Origin: Nemertoderma westbladi
Taxonomy: Eukaryota > Xenacoelomorpha > Nemertodermatida > Nemertodermatidae
Assembly: GCA_032718475.1 (NCBI GenBank)
Contig: JAUCBJ010001577.1
Coordinates: 1-64,000, forward strand
Length of the DNA: 64,000 nt
Reading direction: 5' to 3'
The notes below the pieces were generated by a model. The model worked only from the letters and a program-made list of their open reading frames with translations. It was not told where the DNA came from and made no database searches. This document shows, piece after piece, positions 47,456-64,000 of the stretch. The position numbers and the translations under genes were made by a program. Every line of letters starts with the position of its first letter. The stretch's first letter is position 1.

Positions 47456-48291
47456 CGAAACAAGCCCCTGTCTTGTATTTTAATTATATCAGAAATCGTT
47501 GCCTTCAGTACAAATATCTAAAAATTCATTCACCTGAAGTATGGGTAACATTATAAATTCGTTTTTCGCACAGTAGAGTTAACTAAGCAAATACCCTCCA
47601 GGTTGACTGAATGATTCTATTAATGTTTGCCATGCATAATGTACTATATTTGGGTCCCATGACCCACCCCATTGAACAGCTTTGCTTACATCTGATAGAA
47701 AGTAATCCCAAATTAACTTCCCTCTACGAAAATTATTTTAATTAAATACATACAACATAGCAGTCAACTCTGCTATCAACAGTACACAATAACTAAAATG
47801 GCATTCAGCTTACCAGCTATTCGCATTAAGCTAATAGATATTCGATTTCATTGGATTCAGTGAGTGTGTGAGGGCTATTGGGAGAGCAATCTGCTTATGA
47901 TGTAATACATTAGAATCCCACAGCTTTTGTTTGCTTACTGTCTGAGTTGTAGAGTGAGGATAATACTTGGCAGAGAAAGCATTTCCTTGTCAGGTGGCCA
48001 TTCCTATAGAATAGCATTACTAGGCCATCTCTATGCATTTTTCATGAGTGCCAGCTGGTGTTTTTATCATTGCGCCTACGGCGTTTTTTCGTTTACGTCT
48101 ATTTTTCGAGCCCACGGCTCATGGACGAAATAGCGGAACATACCAGGGACCTTAGAATCGCGGTATCTAGCCGCTGTGAAAATTTCATCAAAATCGTTAG
48201 AGTAGTTTTGGCTGTAGATCAGTCAGTCAGCCAGCCAGCCAGCCAGCCAGCCACGAGCAATTCTTACAGTAATGAACCTCTCGGTTCCTAA

Positions 48292-49948
48292 CTAGTGACG
48301 GGCCTAGCGGCCCGATAAGGAACCGACTTTTTACTTGCTAATTTTAATGAAAGAGACAACGAGAATTAGTATAGAACTAATAATTATGTAAAAATACAAT
48401 CATATTTCATACAATAATTATTAATAAATTCGATCTATTATTAGTTGCTCAATTCTAGAACAAAATCGACCTGCAACTAGTGAAGACCTAATTTTGGAAT
48501 TTCGAAACCACGCTGGTGCGATGCGCGATATCGTGTTTAGTTAATAAATCGAAAACTCCATCAATTCATGTGCAACCAGTAATAAGAAATCGCGATAAAT
48601 GTAATTAAATAAAAATTATTCTAGAAAAATTTTCCTCAAAAAGTATGAAGTCTTGGCATTGGTAACGCGAAACTAGGCTAGTGAGATTCAGGATATTGCG
48701 TTTAATATAAAAATCGAAAACGCTATCGAATTCCGTAAAGGCGTTAATAAAATACTGCAACTTTTTTGAAATTTGTAAAATTCTAGAACTAGAAAAAATT
48801 AAATTTTGAACGGCGCTGTTTGGGGTTTCGAAACATGGATAGGCTGAAAGAGGACATCGAATTAAGTTGAAAAATAAAAACCCCGTCGAATTTGGACAAA
48901 GCGTTCCGGAGTTATAGCGGATCGAAAAAAATTGACCCCCCCCCCAGTCGCCAAAAATTTACAGTAATTTAAAATTTTGCAAAGAAAATTTTTTGCGTTA
49001 TTTTTGATGGCGAATCGATTGGCAGTACTGGCTAAGAAAATTTTTTTTTTCAAATTTTTGGTCAGAAAAAAAAACATTGAAAAAGTATCTTTTTAAAAAG
49101 ATTTGATGTCTTTGCCTATGGTCAGATAATGATCCAACTCTGTAACTTGGCAATCGCTCAAATCCATTCAGCTGAATGGCACAGTAGAGTAAACTAAAGT
49201 AAATTCCCTATACAATGTTCTGAAGGGGAGACTGACAGAGAGTAATCCAACAATAAAACACTTTGCAATAATGTTGGCATTAATGTAGCCAAGAAGTGAT
49301 TTTTATATTTCAAACTATAATGTTAGTCTTAGCCTTACAGAGTATCAGTATAAGGCTGAGTAAACATTCCACCTTATAAGCATACAGCCTCCACAGTATT
49401 AATGTTGGCATTAATGTAGCCGATACACTGTATACCTAATAGTCATTCAGTAGGGGGTAGAGTTATTCAGCTGAGGCGGTAATAGATTGCAAACTAAACC
49501 AACCAGTTGGCAGCCTCATCGATTTATACTAAGCCTGTGTAGAACCACAAACTAAATCAACCAGTTAATATTTGCTTTGACAGAGAGTGCAGGGCCTAAA
49601 CAAACAGTATGGGTGTACTAAGTACAATAATCTTGGCAACCTCATCGATTTATATTAAGCCTTGTGTAGAAATGCATTACATAAGCCATTTTTCATCAGG
49701 ACACCAGCTGTCATGGGTGTTATTTTACCATTGCGCCTATGGCGTTTTTTCGTTTATCTCTATTTTTCGAGCCCACGGCTCATGGACGAAATAGCGGAAC
49801 ATACCAGGGACCTTAGAATCGCGGTATCTAGCCGCTGTGAAAATTTCATCAAAATCGTTAGAGTAGTTTTGGCTGTAGATCAGCCAGCCAGCCAGCCAGC
49901 CAGTCAGCCACGAGCAATTCTTACAGTAATGAACCTCTCGGTTCCTAA
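48292..49948 (+). mobile_element. Monomer 21, type I with type II segment and insertion scar
   Basis: After the type I 5' end, CTTGCTAA (48334-48341) lies exactly at the A/T site where a type II element sits in monomers 24-26; it equals the last 8 bases of type II. The type I body runs to about 49290. A type II-derived segment (49291 to about 49595) replaces the usual sequence, and then it ends as type I. Confidence 0.82.
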
Positions 49949-51433
49949 CTAGTGACGGGCCTAGCGGCCCGATAAGGAACCGACTTTTTATTTTAAATAA
50001 AAGAGACAACGAGAATTAGTATAGAACTAATAATTATGTACAAATACAATCATATTCCATACAATAATTATTAATAAATTCGATCTATTATTAGTTGCTC
50101 AATTCTAGAACAAAATCGACCTGCAACTAGTGAAGACCTCGTTTTGGAATTTTAAAACCACGCTGGTGCGATACGCGATATCGTGTTTAGTTAATAAATT
50201 GAAAACTCCATCAATTCATGTGCAACCAGTAATAAGAAATCGCGATAAAAGTAATTAAATAAAAATTATTCTAGAAAAATTTTCTTCAAAAAGTATGAAG
50301 TCTTGGCGTTGGTGACGCGAAACTAGGCTTGTGAGATTCAGGATATTGCGTTTAATATAAGAATCGAAAACGCTATCGAATTCCGTAAAGGCGTTAATAA
50401 AATACTGCAACTTTTTTGAAATTTGTAAAATTCTAGAACTAGAAAAAATTAAATTTTGAACGGCGCTGTTTGGGGTTTCGAAACATGGATAGACTGAAAG
50501 AGGACATCGAATTAAGTTGAAAAATAAAAACCCCATCGAATTTGGACAAAGCGTTCCGGAGTTATAGCGGATCGAAAAAAATTTACCCCCCCCAGTCGCC
50601 AAAAATTTACAGTAATTTAAAATTTTGCAAAAAAAATTTTTTTGCGTTATTTTTGATGGCAAATCGATTGACAGTACTGGCTATGAAAAAATTTTATTGA
50701 AATTTTTGGTCAGAAAATAAAACATGGAAAAAGTATCTTTTTAAAAAGATTTGATGTCTTTGCCTATGGTCAGAGAATGATCCAACTCTGTAACTTGGCA
50801 ATCGCTCATATCCATTCAGCTGAATGGCACAGTAGAGTAAACTAAAGTATATTCCCTATACAATGTTCTGAAGGGGAGACTGACAGAGAGTCCAACAATA
50901 AAACATTTTGCAATAATGTTGACATTAATGTAGCCAACTCACTGTGTACTTAAGTCATTCAGCTTACATTAGCAGAGGGAGATATTCCCATAGAGTGCGC
51001 ATTGGGAAGAGTAATTCAGCTGAGGCAATAATAGATTTCAAACTAAACCAACCAGTTAATATTTGCTTTGACAGAGTGTCCTAGGGCCTAAACAAACAGT
51101 ATGGGTGTACTAAGTACAATAATCTTGGCAACCTCATCGATTTATACTAAGCCTTGTGTAGAAATCCATTACATAAGCCATTTTTCATCATGACACCAGC
51201 TGTTATTGGTGTTATTTTACCATTGCGCCTATGGCGTTTTTTCGTTTATGTCTATTTTTCGAGCCCACGGCTCATGGACGAAATAGCGGAACATACCAGG
51301 GACCTTAGAATCGCGGTATCCAGCCGCTGTGAAAATTTCATCAAAATCGTTAGAGTAGTTTTGGCTATAGATTAACCAGCCAGTCAATCAATCAGCCAAC
51401 AATTCTTACAGTAATGAACCTCTCGGTTCCTAA
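49949..51433 (+). mobile_element. Monomer 22, type I
   Basis: A 1485-base type I element. It contains the empty site TAAAGTATATT (50843-50853) that is duplicated around the insertion in monomer 0, and shares GAGAGTCCAACAATAAAAC with it. Confidence 0.85.
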
Positions 51434-52927
51434 CTAGTGACGGGCCTAGCGGCCCGATAAGGAACCGACTTTTTATTTCAAATAAAAGAGACAACGAGAA
51501 TTATTATAGAACTAATAATTATGTAAAAATACAATCTTATTTCATACAATAATTAAATAAATTCGATCTATTATTAGTTACTCAATTCTAGAACAAAATT
51601 GACCTGCAACTAGTGAAGACCTCGTTTTGGAATTTCGAAACCACGCTGGTGCGATGCGCGATATCGTGTTTAGTTAATAAATTGAAAACTCCATCAATTC
51701 AAGTGCAACCAGTAATAAGAAATCGCGATAAATGTAATTAAATAAAAATTATTCTAGAAAAATTTTCCTCAAAAAGTATGAAGTCTTGGCGTTGGTGACG
51801 CGAAACTAGGCTAGTGAGATTCAGGATATTGCGTTTAATATAAAAATCGAAAACGCTATCGAATTCCGTAAAGGGGTTAATAAAATACTGCAACTTTTTT
51901 GAAATTTGTAAAATTCTAGAACTGGAAAAAATTAATTTTTGAACGGCGCTGTTTGGGGTTTGGAAACATGGATAGGCTGAAAGAGGACATCAAATTAAGT
52001 TGAAAAATGAAAACCCCATCGAATTTGGACAAAGCATTCCGGAGTTATAGCGGATCGAAAAAAATTGACCCCCCCCAGTCGCCAAAAATTTACAGTAATT
52101 TAAAATTTTGCAAAAAAAATTTTTTGCGTTATTTTTGATGGCGAATCGATTGGCAGTACTGGCTACGAAAAATTTTTTTTTGAAATTTTTGGTCAGAAAA
52201 AAAAACATGGAAAAAGTATATTTTTAAAAACATTTGATGTCTTTGCCTATGGTCAGAGAATGATCCAACTCTGTAACTTGGCAATCGCTCAAATCCATTC
52301 AGCTGAATGGCACAGTAGAGTAAACTAAAGTAAGTTCCCTATACAATGTTCTGAAGGGGTGACTGACAGAGAGTAATCCAACAATAAAACATTTTGCAAT
52401 AATGTTGGCATTAATGTAGCCAACTCACTGTGTAAGTAACAGTCATTCAGCTTACATTAGCAGAGTGAGATATTCCCATACAATGCATTGGGAAGAGTAA
52501 TTCAGCTGAGGCGATATTCGATTTCAAACTAAAGCAACCAGTTAATATTTGCTTTGACAGAGTGTCCTAGGGCCTAAACAAACAGTATGGGTGTACTGAG
52601 TACAATAATCTTGGCAACCTCATCGATTTATACTAAGCCTTGTGTAGAAATCCATTACATAAGCCATTTTTCATCACGACACCAGCTGTTATTGGTGTTA
52701 TTTTACCATTGCGCCTATGGCGTTTTTTCGTTTATGTCTATTTTTCGAGCCCACGGCTCATGGACGAAATAGCGGAACATACCAGGGACCTTAGAATCGC
52801 GGTATCTAGCCGCTGTGAAAATTTCATCAAAATCGTTAGAGTAGTTTTGGCTGTAGGTCAGTCAGTCAGTCAGCCAGTCAATCAATCAGCAAACAATTCT
52901 TACAGTAATGAACCTCTCGGTTCCTAA
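51434..52927 (+). mobile_element. Monomer 23, type I (twin of monomer 19)
   Basis: A 1494-base type I element, the undeleted twin of 44308-45785. It shares the TCTTATTTCATAC, CTTGGCGTTGGTGAC and GTAAGTTCCC variants. Confidence 0.85.
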
Positions 52928-52969
52928 CTAGTGACGGGCCTAGCGACCCGATAAGGAACCGACTTTTTA
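52928..52969 (+). mobile_element. Monomer 24: 5' stub of an interrupted type I element
   Basis: The first 42 bases of a type I element (CTAG, 5' hairpin with a stem mismatch TAGCGACCCG, GGAACCGACTTTTTA). The element resumes at 58877 with TTTTAAATAAAAG. A type II element lies between. Confidence 0.85.
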
Positions 52970-53238
52970 CTAGAGACGGCGTCAAGACGCCGCTAAGCAA
53001 GTCGGAAGTCGTCAATCAAAGGTAAGTTCCCTCAACAATGTTTACCTTTGTTCAGAAGGGAAGTGTTATTTATCTATGGTCAGAGAGAGATCCCACTCTG
53101 TAATTTGGCAATTGCTCAAATCCATTCAGCTGAATGACTCAGTAGAGTAAACTAAAGTAAATTCCCTCAGCCTCAACAATGTTTGCCTATGGTGTGAAGG
53201 GAATCTGACAGAGAATAATCTTAGCCACTAAATGTCAT

Positions 53239-53980
53239 TCACCTAACAAAACATTTTGAATGCCACAGTGATTAACCCAATACAGATAATAAGCAGTTAT
53301 TTTTATATTTCAAACTATAATGTTAGTGTAAGCCTTACAGAGTATCAGTATGAGGCTGAGTAAACATTCCGCCTTATAAGCATACAGCCTCCACAGTATT
53401 AATGTTGGCCAAAAGATTTAAAAATAAAATACAGTGCAATAGTACTCTGTAACCTACAGTCATTCAGCTTGCACTAAATATCAATCACCTATAAAACATT
53501 TAAACATTTTGAATGCCACAGTGTGTAACCTGATACAGATAATAAGCAGTGATTTTTATGTTTTAAACTATAACGTTAGTGTTAGCCTTACAGTGTATCA
53601 GTATGAAGCTGAGTAAACATTCGCCTTATAAGCATACAACCTCCAAAGTATTAATGTTGGACGAAAGATTTAAAAATAAAATACAGTGCAGTAGTACTCT
53701 GTAACTAACAGTCATTCAGCTTGCACTAAATGTCCATCACCTATAAAACATTTTGAATGCCACAGTGATTATTAACCCAATACAGATAATAAGAAGTGAT
53801 TTTTATATTTCAAACTATAATGTTAGTCTTAGCCTTACAAAGTATCAGTATAAGGCTGAGTAAACATTCCACCTTATAAGCATACAGCCTCCACAGTATT
53901 AATGTTGGCATAATGTAGCCGATACACTGTATACCTAATAGTCATTCAGCAGGGGGAAGAGTTACTCAGCTGAGGCGGTA
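53239..53980 (+). repeat. Three ~250-bp tandem repeats inside type II
   Basis: ACATTTTGAATGCC recurs at 53251, 53504 and 53748. Each unit has a CAGATAATAAG.AGT block, a TAATGTTAGT/TAACGTTAGT block, a GCTGAGTAAACATTC block and a CTCCA.AGTATTAATGTTGG block. Monomer 4 has only about one unit, so type II length varies through this repeat. Confidence 0.8.
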
Positions 53981-54415
53981 ATAGATTGCAAACTAAACCA
54001 ACCAGTTGGCAGCCTCATCGATTTATACTAAGCCTGTGTAGAACCACAAACTAAATCAACCAGTTAATATTTGCTTTGACAGAGAGTGCAGGGCCTAAAC
54101 AAACAGTATGGGTGTACTAAGTACAATAATCTTGGCAACCTCATCGATTTATACTAAGCCTTGTGTAGAAATGCATTACATAAGCCATTTTTCATCAGGA
54201 CACCAGCTGTCATGGGTGTTATTTTACCATTGCGCCTATGGCGTTTTTTTCGTTATCTCTATTTTTCGAGCCCAGAGGCTATGGACGGAGTAGCCGATCA
54301 TGCCAGGGACCTTAGAATCGCGGTATCTAGATGCTGTGAAAATTTCATCAAAATCGTTAGAGCAGTTTTGGCTGTAGATCAGCCAGCCAGTCAGTCAGTC
54401 AGCCAGTCAGCTAAC

Positions 54416-54426
54416 AATTCTTACAG
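54416..54426 (+). other. Target-site duplication, left copy
   Basis: AATTCTTACAG, repeated at 58842-58852. It is part of the conserved AACAATTCTTACAGTAAT stretch of every monomer, so the intact site is known from dozens of copies. Confidence 0.85.
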
Positions 54427-58841
<4,415 letters not shown>

Positions 58842-58852
58842 AATTCTTACAG
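58842..58852 (+). other. Target-site duplication, right copy
   Basis: AATTCTTACAG, followed by TAATCAAGTC, the normal continuation of a type II element. Confidence 0.85.
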
Positions 58853-58876
58853 TAATCAAGTCTAACGACTTGCTAA

Positions 58877-60311
58877 TTTTAAATAAAAGAGACAACGAGA
58901 ATTAGTATAGAACTAATAATTATGTAAAAATACAATCATATTTCATACAATAATTATTAATAAATTCGATCTATTATTAGTTGCTCAATTCTAGAACAAA
59001 ATCAACCTGAAACTAGTGAAGACCTCGTTTTGGAATTTCGAAACCACGCTGGTGCGATGCGCGATATCGTGTTTAGTTAATAAATTGAAAACTCCATCAA
59101 TTCATGTGCAACCAGTAATAAGAAATCACGATAAATGTAATTAAATAAAAATTATTCTAGAAAAAGTTTCCTTCAAAAGTATGAAGTCTTGGCATTGGTG
59201 ACGCGAAACTAGGCTAGTGAGATTCAGGATATTGCGTTTAATATAAAAATCGAAAACGCTATCGAATTCCATAAATGCGTTAATAAAATACTGCAACTTT
59301 TTTGAAATTTGTAAAATTCTAGAACTAGAAAAAATTAATTTTTGAACGGCGTTGTTTGGGGTTTCGAAACATGGATAGACTGAAAGAGGACATCGAATTA
59401 AGTTGAAAAATAAAAACCCCATCGAATTTGGACAAAGCGTTCCGGAGTTATAGCGGATCGAAAAAAATTGACCCCCCCCAGTCGCCAAAAATTTACAGTA
59501 ATTTAAAATTTTGCAAAAAAAATTTTTTGCGTTATTTTTGATGGCGAATCGATTGGCAGTACTGGCTACGAAAAAATTTTTTTGAAATTTTTGGTCAGAA
59601 AAAAAAACATGGAAAAAGTATATTTTTAAAAAGATTCGTCTTTGCCTATGGTCAGAGAATGATCCAACTCTGTAACTTGGCAATCGCTCAAATCCATTCA
59701 GCTGAATGGCACAGTAGAGTAAACTAAAGTAAATTCCCTATACAATGTTCTGAAGGGGAGACTGACAGAGAGTAATCCAACAATAAAACATTTTGCAATA
59801 ATGTTGGCATTAATGTAGCCAACACACTGTGTACTAAACCGTCATTCAGCTTACATTAGCAGAGGGAGAAACTTGGATACTCAACTAGAATGCATTGGGA
59901 AGAGTTATTCAGCTGAGGCAATAATAGATTTCAAACTAAACCAACCAGTTTATATTTGCTTTGACAGGGCCTAAACAAACAGTATGGGTGTACTAAGTAC
60001 AATAATCTTGGCAACCTCATCGATTTATACTAAGCCTTGTGTAGAAATCCATTACATAAGCCATTTTTCATTACGACACCAGCTGTTATTGGTGTTATTT
60101 TACCATTGCGCCTATGGCGTTTTTTCGTTTATGTCTATTTTTCGAGCCCACGGCTCATGGACGAAATAGCGGAACATACCAGGGACCTTAGAATCCCGGT
60201 ATCTAGCCGCTGTGAAAATTTCATCAAAATCGTTAGAGTAGTTTTGGCTGTAGATCAGTCAGTCAGCCAGCCACGAGCAATTCTTACAGTAATGAACCTC
60301 TCGGTTCCTAA
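58877..60311 (+). mobile_element. Monomer 26: remainder of the interrupted type I element
   Basis: Continues the stub at 52928-52969 from TTTTAAATAAAAG to a normal type I 3' end. Together they give about 1477 bases, the usual type I length. It has the AGAAACTTGGATACTCAACT variant shared with monomer 5. Confidence 0.83.
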
Positions 60312-60376
60312 CTAGTGACGGGCCTAGCGGCCCGATAAGGAACCGACTTTTTATTTCAAATAAAAGAGACAACGAG

Positions 60377-62052
60377 CTCGGCTCGGTCTTGCACGATTGG
60401 GCACGATTAAGTTCGACTTGGCTTGATCGGCTCGGTTTGGCTCGATTAGGCTCGGCTCAGCTCGGCTCGGCTCGGCTCGGCTCGGCTCGGCTCGGCTCGA
60501 CTCGGTTTGGCTCAGCTCGGCTCGGCTCGGCTCGGCTCGGCCCGGCTCGGCTCGGCTTGGCCCGGCTTGGCCCGGCTCGGCTCGGCTCGGCTCGGCTCGG
60601 CACGGCTCGGCACGGCTCGGTTCGGCTCGGCTCGGCTCGACTCGGCTTGGCTCGGCCTGGCTCGGCTCGGCTCGGCTCGGCTCGGCTTGGCTCGGCTCGG
60701 CTCGGCTCGGCTCGGCTCGGCTCGGCTCGGCTCGGCTCGGCTCGGCTCGGCTCGGCTCTGCTCGGCTCGGCACGGCTCGGCTCGGCTCGGCTCGGTTCGG
60801 CTCGGCTCGGCTCGGCTCGGCTCGGCCCGGCTCGGCTCGGCCCGGCTCGGCTCGGCTCAGCTCGGCTCGGCTCGGCACGGCTCGGCTCGGCTCGGCTCGG
60901 CACGGCTCGGTTCGGCTCAGCTCAGCTCGGCTCGGCTCGGCTCGGCTCGGCTCGACTCGGCTCGGCTCCGCTCGGCTCGGCTCGGCTCGGCTCTGCTCGG
61001 CTCGGCTCGGCTCGGCACGGCTCGGCTCGGTTCGGCTCAGCTCGGCTCGGCTCGGCTCGGCCCGGCTCGGCTCGGCTCAGCTCGGCTCGGCTCGGCACGG
61101 CTCGGCTCGGCTCGGCTCGGCTCGGCTCGGCTCGGCTCAGCTCGGCTCGGCTCGGCTCGGCTCGGCTCGGCTCGGCTCGGCTCCGCTCGGCTTGGCTCGG
61201 CCTGGCTCGGCTCGGTTCGGCTCGGCTCGGCTCGGCTCGGTTCGGCCTGGCTCGGCTCGGCTCGGCTCGGCACGGTTCGGCTCGGCTCGGCTCGGCTCGG
61301 CTCGGCTCGGCTTGGCTCGGCCTGGCTCGGCTCGGTTCGGTTCGGCCCGGCTCGGCTTGGCCCGGCTCGGCCTGGCTCGGCTTGGCTCGGCTCGGCTCGG
61401 CTCGGCTCGGCTCGGCTCGGCTCGGCTCGGCTCGGCTCGGCTCGGCTCGGCTCGGTTCGGCTCAGCTCGGCTCGGCTCGGCTCGACTCGGCTCGGCTCGG
61501 CTCGGCTCGGCTCGGCTCGGCTCGGCTCGGCTCGGCTCGGCTCGGCTCGGCTCGGCTCGGCTCGGCTCGGCTCGGCACGGCTCGGCTCGGCTCGGCTCGG
61601 CACGGCTCGGTTCGGCTCAGCTCGGCTCGGCTCGGCTCGGCTCGACTCGGCTCGGCTCGGCTCGGCTCGGCTCGGCTCGGTTCGGCTCAGCTCGGCTCGG
61701 CTCGGCTCGGCTCGGCTCGGCTCGGCTCGGCTCGGCTCGGCTCGGCTCGGCCTGGCTCGGCTCGGCTCGGCTCGGTTCGGCTCGGCTCGGCTCGGCTCGG
61801 CTCGGCTCGGCTCGGCTCGGCTCGGCTCGGCTCGGCACGGCTCGGCTCGGCTCGGCTCGGCTCGGCTCGGCTCGGCTCGGCTCGGCTCGGCTCGGCTCGG
61901 CTCGGCTCGGCTCGGCTCGGCTCGGCTCGGCTCGGCACGGCTTGGCTCGGCTCGGCTCGGCTTGGCTCGGCCCGGCCCGGCTCGGCTCGGCTTGGCCCAG
62001 CTCGGCTCGGCTCGGCTCGGCTCGGCTCGGCTCGGCTCGGCTCGGCTCGGTC
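60377..62052. repeat. (CTCGG)n pentanucleotide satellite
   Basis: About 1.68 kb of mostly perfect CTCGG with the same kinds of variant unit as the array at 45851. It is open in all frames for arithmetic reasons and is not coding. Confidence 0.95.
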
Positions 62053-62060
62053 TGAGTCGA

Positions 62061-62311
62061 CTCCCCGTGCTGCTCGAAGGGCGCAAATACATATATCGAA
62101 GGGTCAAAGCAAAACTCACGTGCTGCTCGAAGGGACAAAGTCAAACAATGTGTCTATTATTTGATGTAATTCACGTGCTGCTCGAAGGGCGCAAATACAT
62201 ATATCGAAGGGTCAAAGCAAAACTCACGTGCTGCTCGAAGGGACAAAGTCAAACATTGTGTCTATTATTTGATCATCTCACGTGCTGCTAGAAGGGCGCA
62301 ACTACATATAT
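62061..62311. repeat. 108-bp CACGTG minisatellite
   Basis: Equals 47205-47455 at an offset of 14856. Confidence 0.85.
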
Positions 62312-63147
62312 CGAAACAAGCCCCTGTCTTGTATTTTAATTATATCAGAAATCGTTGCCTTCAGTACAAATATCTAAAAATTCATTCACCTGAAGTATGG
62401 GTAACATTATAAATTCGTTTTTCGCACAGTAGAGTTAACTAAGCAAATACCCTCCAGGTTGACTGAATGATTCTATTAATGTTTGCCATGCATAATGTAC
62501 TATATTTGGGTCCCATGACCCACCCCATTGAACAGCTTTGCTTACATCTGATAGAAAGTAATCCCAAATTAACTTCCCTCTACGAAAATTATTTTAATTA
62601 AATACATACAACATAGCAGTCAACTCTGCTATCAACAGTACACAATAACTAAAATGGCATTCAGCTTACCAGCTATTCGCATTAAGCTAATAGATATTCG
62701 ATTTCATTGGATTCAGTGAGTGTGTGAGGGCTATTGGGAGAGCAATCTGCTTATGATGTAATACATTAGAATCCCACAGCTTTTGTTTGCTTACTGTCTG
62801 AGTTGTAGAGTGAGGATAATACTTGGCAGAGAAAGCATTTCCTTGTTAGGTGGCCATTCCTATAGAATAGCATTACTAGGCCATCTCTATGCATTTTTCA
62901 TGAGTGCCAGCTGGTGTTTTTATCATTGCGCCTACGGCGTTTTTTCGTTTACGTCTATTTTTCGAGCCCACGGCTCATGGACGAAATAGCGGAACATACC
63001 AGGGACCTTAGAATCGCGGTATCTAGCCGCTGTGAAAATTTCATCAAAATCGTTAGAGTAGTTTTGGCTGTAGATCAGTCAGTCAGCCAGCCAGCCAGCC
63101 AGCCAGCCACGAGCAATTCTTACAGTAATGAACCTCTCGGTTCCTAA

Positions 63148-64000
63148 CTAGTGACGGGCCTAGCGGCCCGATAAGGAACCGACTTTTTACTTGCTAATTT
63201 TAATGAAAGAGACAACGAGAATTAGTATAGAACTAATAATTATGTAAAAATACAATCATATTTCATACAATAATTATTAATAAATTCGATCTATTATTAG
63301 TTGCTCAATTCTAGAACAAAATCGACCTGCAACTAGTGAAGACCTAATTTTGGAATTTCGAAACCACGCTGGTGCGATGCGCGATATCGTGTTTAGTTAA
63401 TAAATCGAAAACTCCATCAATTCATGTGCAACCAGTAATAAGAAATCGCGATAAATGTAATTAAATAAAAATTATTCTAGAAAAATTTTCCTCAAAAAGT
63501 ATGAAGTCTTGGCATTGGTAACGCGAAACTAGGCTAGTGAGATTCAGGATATTGCGTTTAATATAAAAATCGAAAACGCTATCGAATTCCGTAAAGGCGT
63601 TAATAAAATACTGCAACTTTTTTGAAATTTGTAAAATTCTAGAACTAGAAAAAATTAAATTTTGAACGGCGCTGTTTGGGGTTTCGAAACATGGATAGGC
63701 TGAAAGAGGACATCGAATTAAGTTGAAAAATAAAAACCCCGTCGAATTTGGACAAAGCGTTCCGGAGTTATAGCGGATCGAAAAAAATTGACCCCCCCCC
63801 AGTCGCCAAAAATTTACAGTAATTTAAAATTTTGCAAAGAAAATTTTTTGCGTTATTTTTGATGGCGAATCGATTGGCAGTACTGGCTAAGAAAATTTTT
63901 TTTTTCAAATTTTTGGTCAGAAAAAAAAACATTGAAAAAGTATCTTTTTAAAAAGATTTGATGTCTTTGCCTATGGTCAGATAATGATCCAACTCTGTAA
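63148..64000 (+). mobile_element. Monomer 28, type I, cut by the window edge
   Basis: First 853 bases of a type I element, twin of 48292-49143. It carries the same CTTGCTAA scar (63190-63197) at the A/T insertion site. Confidence 0.85.

Larger units (their letters stand above)
45786..48291 (+). mobile_element. Monomer 20, type III with pure pentamer array
   Basis: A 2506-base element with a type I 5' end and a 1.35 kb, nearly pure (CTCGG)n array. It then has the CACGTG minisatellite, the type III segment and the shared 3' module (GCGCCTACGGCG variant). It is a twin of 60312-63147. Confidence 0.85.
60312..63147 (+). mobile_element. Monomer 27, type III (twin of monomer 20)
   Basis: A 2836-base twin of 45786-48291. 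The offset is 14526 before the pentamer array and 14856 after it, so the array is 330 bases longer here. Outside the array the two are almost identical; one seen difference is CTTGTTAGG against CTTGTCAGG. Confidence 0.87.

Noticed and set aside
60351-62291. Open frames of up to about 594 residues in the second pentamer array
   Set aside because: Same arithmetic effect. The frames end as soon as the array ends.

Overview
The window is animal nuclear DNA, most likely from an invertebrate. The evidence is spliced genes with GT-AG introns, non-LTR retrotransposons of animal type, microsatellite-rich noncoding DNA and many AGGCCTA and ACCGGTA words of the kind common in marine invertebrates. The species cannot be read from the sequence. 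I see no ordinary host gene: all recognisable coding sequence belongs to mobile elements.

Left part (1 to about 8.8 kb, minus strand): five consecutive exons of a Helitron-type Rep gene, running off the left edge. Read 5' to 3' they are 8771-8339, 7826-7670, 6762-5073, 3691-3111 and 1960-1173. All splice sites fit GT-AG, the phases agree at every junction and there is no stop in 1216 codons. The protein has a basic N-terminus, a cysteine-protease-like domain (GVQCT then FDSH), a 16-residue repeat tract, a DUF6570-like Cys-rich domain, a Helitron N domain and the HLH (HUH) motif of the Rep nuclease. The catalytic Tyr and the helicase would lie left of the window. The introns hold small inverted-repeat elements.

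Middle and right (about 10 kb to the end, over 50 kb): a head-to-tail array of about 29 non-autonomous elements that look like Helitron relatives. Each starts CTAG plus a GC-rich hairpin, has a CAGT/CAGC microsatellite near its 3' end, and ends with a hairpin touching CTAA. Type I (about 1.49 kb) and type II (about 1.1-1.5 kb) have unrelated terminal sequences but the same architecture: in each type a 9-base 3' sequence is the exact reverse complement of its own 5' sequence. Type III keeps the type I ends but carries a pentanucleotide (CTCGG)n satellite or its decayed descendants as payload, then a 108-bp minisatellite. One type II copy is inserted between A and T of a type I copy (52969/58877), which fixes the element boundaries at base level.

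The array has been invaded repeatedly. It holds an apparently intact 4.4 kb Ulp1-RT-RLE non-LTR retrotransposon (NeSL-like) with an 11-bp target duplication, a 5'-truncated CR1-like fragment, a hAT-like foldback element with an 8-bp duplication, a 379-bp short insertion with an 11-bp duplication and an empty sister site, and a 110-bp insertion shared by two monomers. Mosaic monomers, near-identical pairs and pentamer arrays that differ by a whole number of units show ongoing recombination. No rRNA gene, CRISPR array or bacterial-type operon is present.
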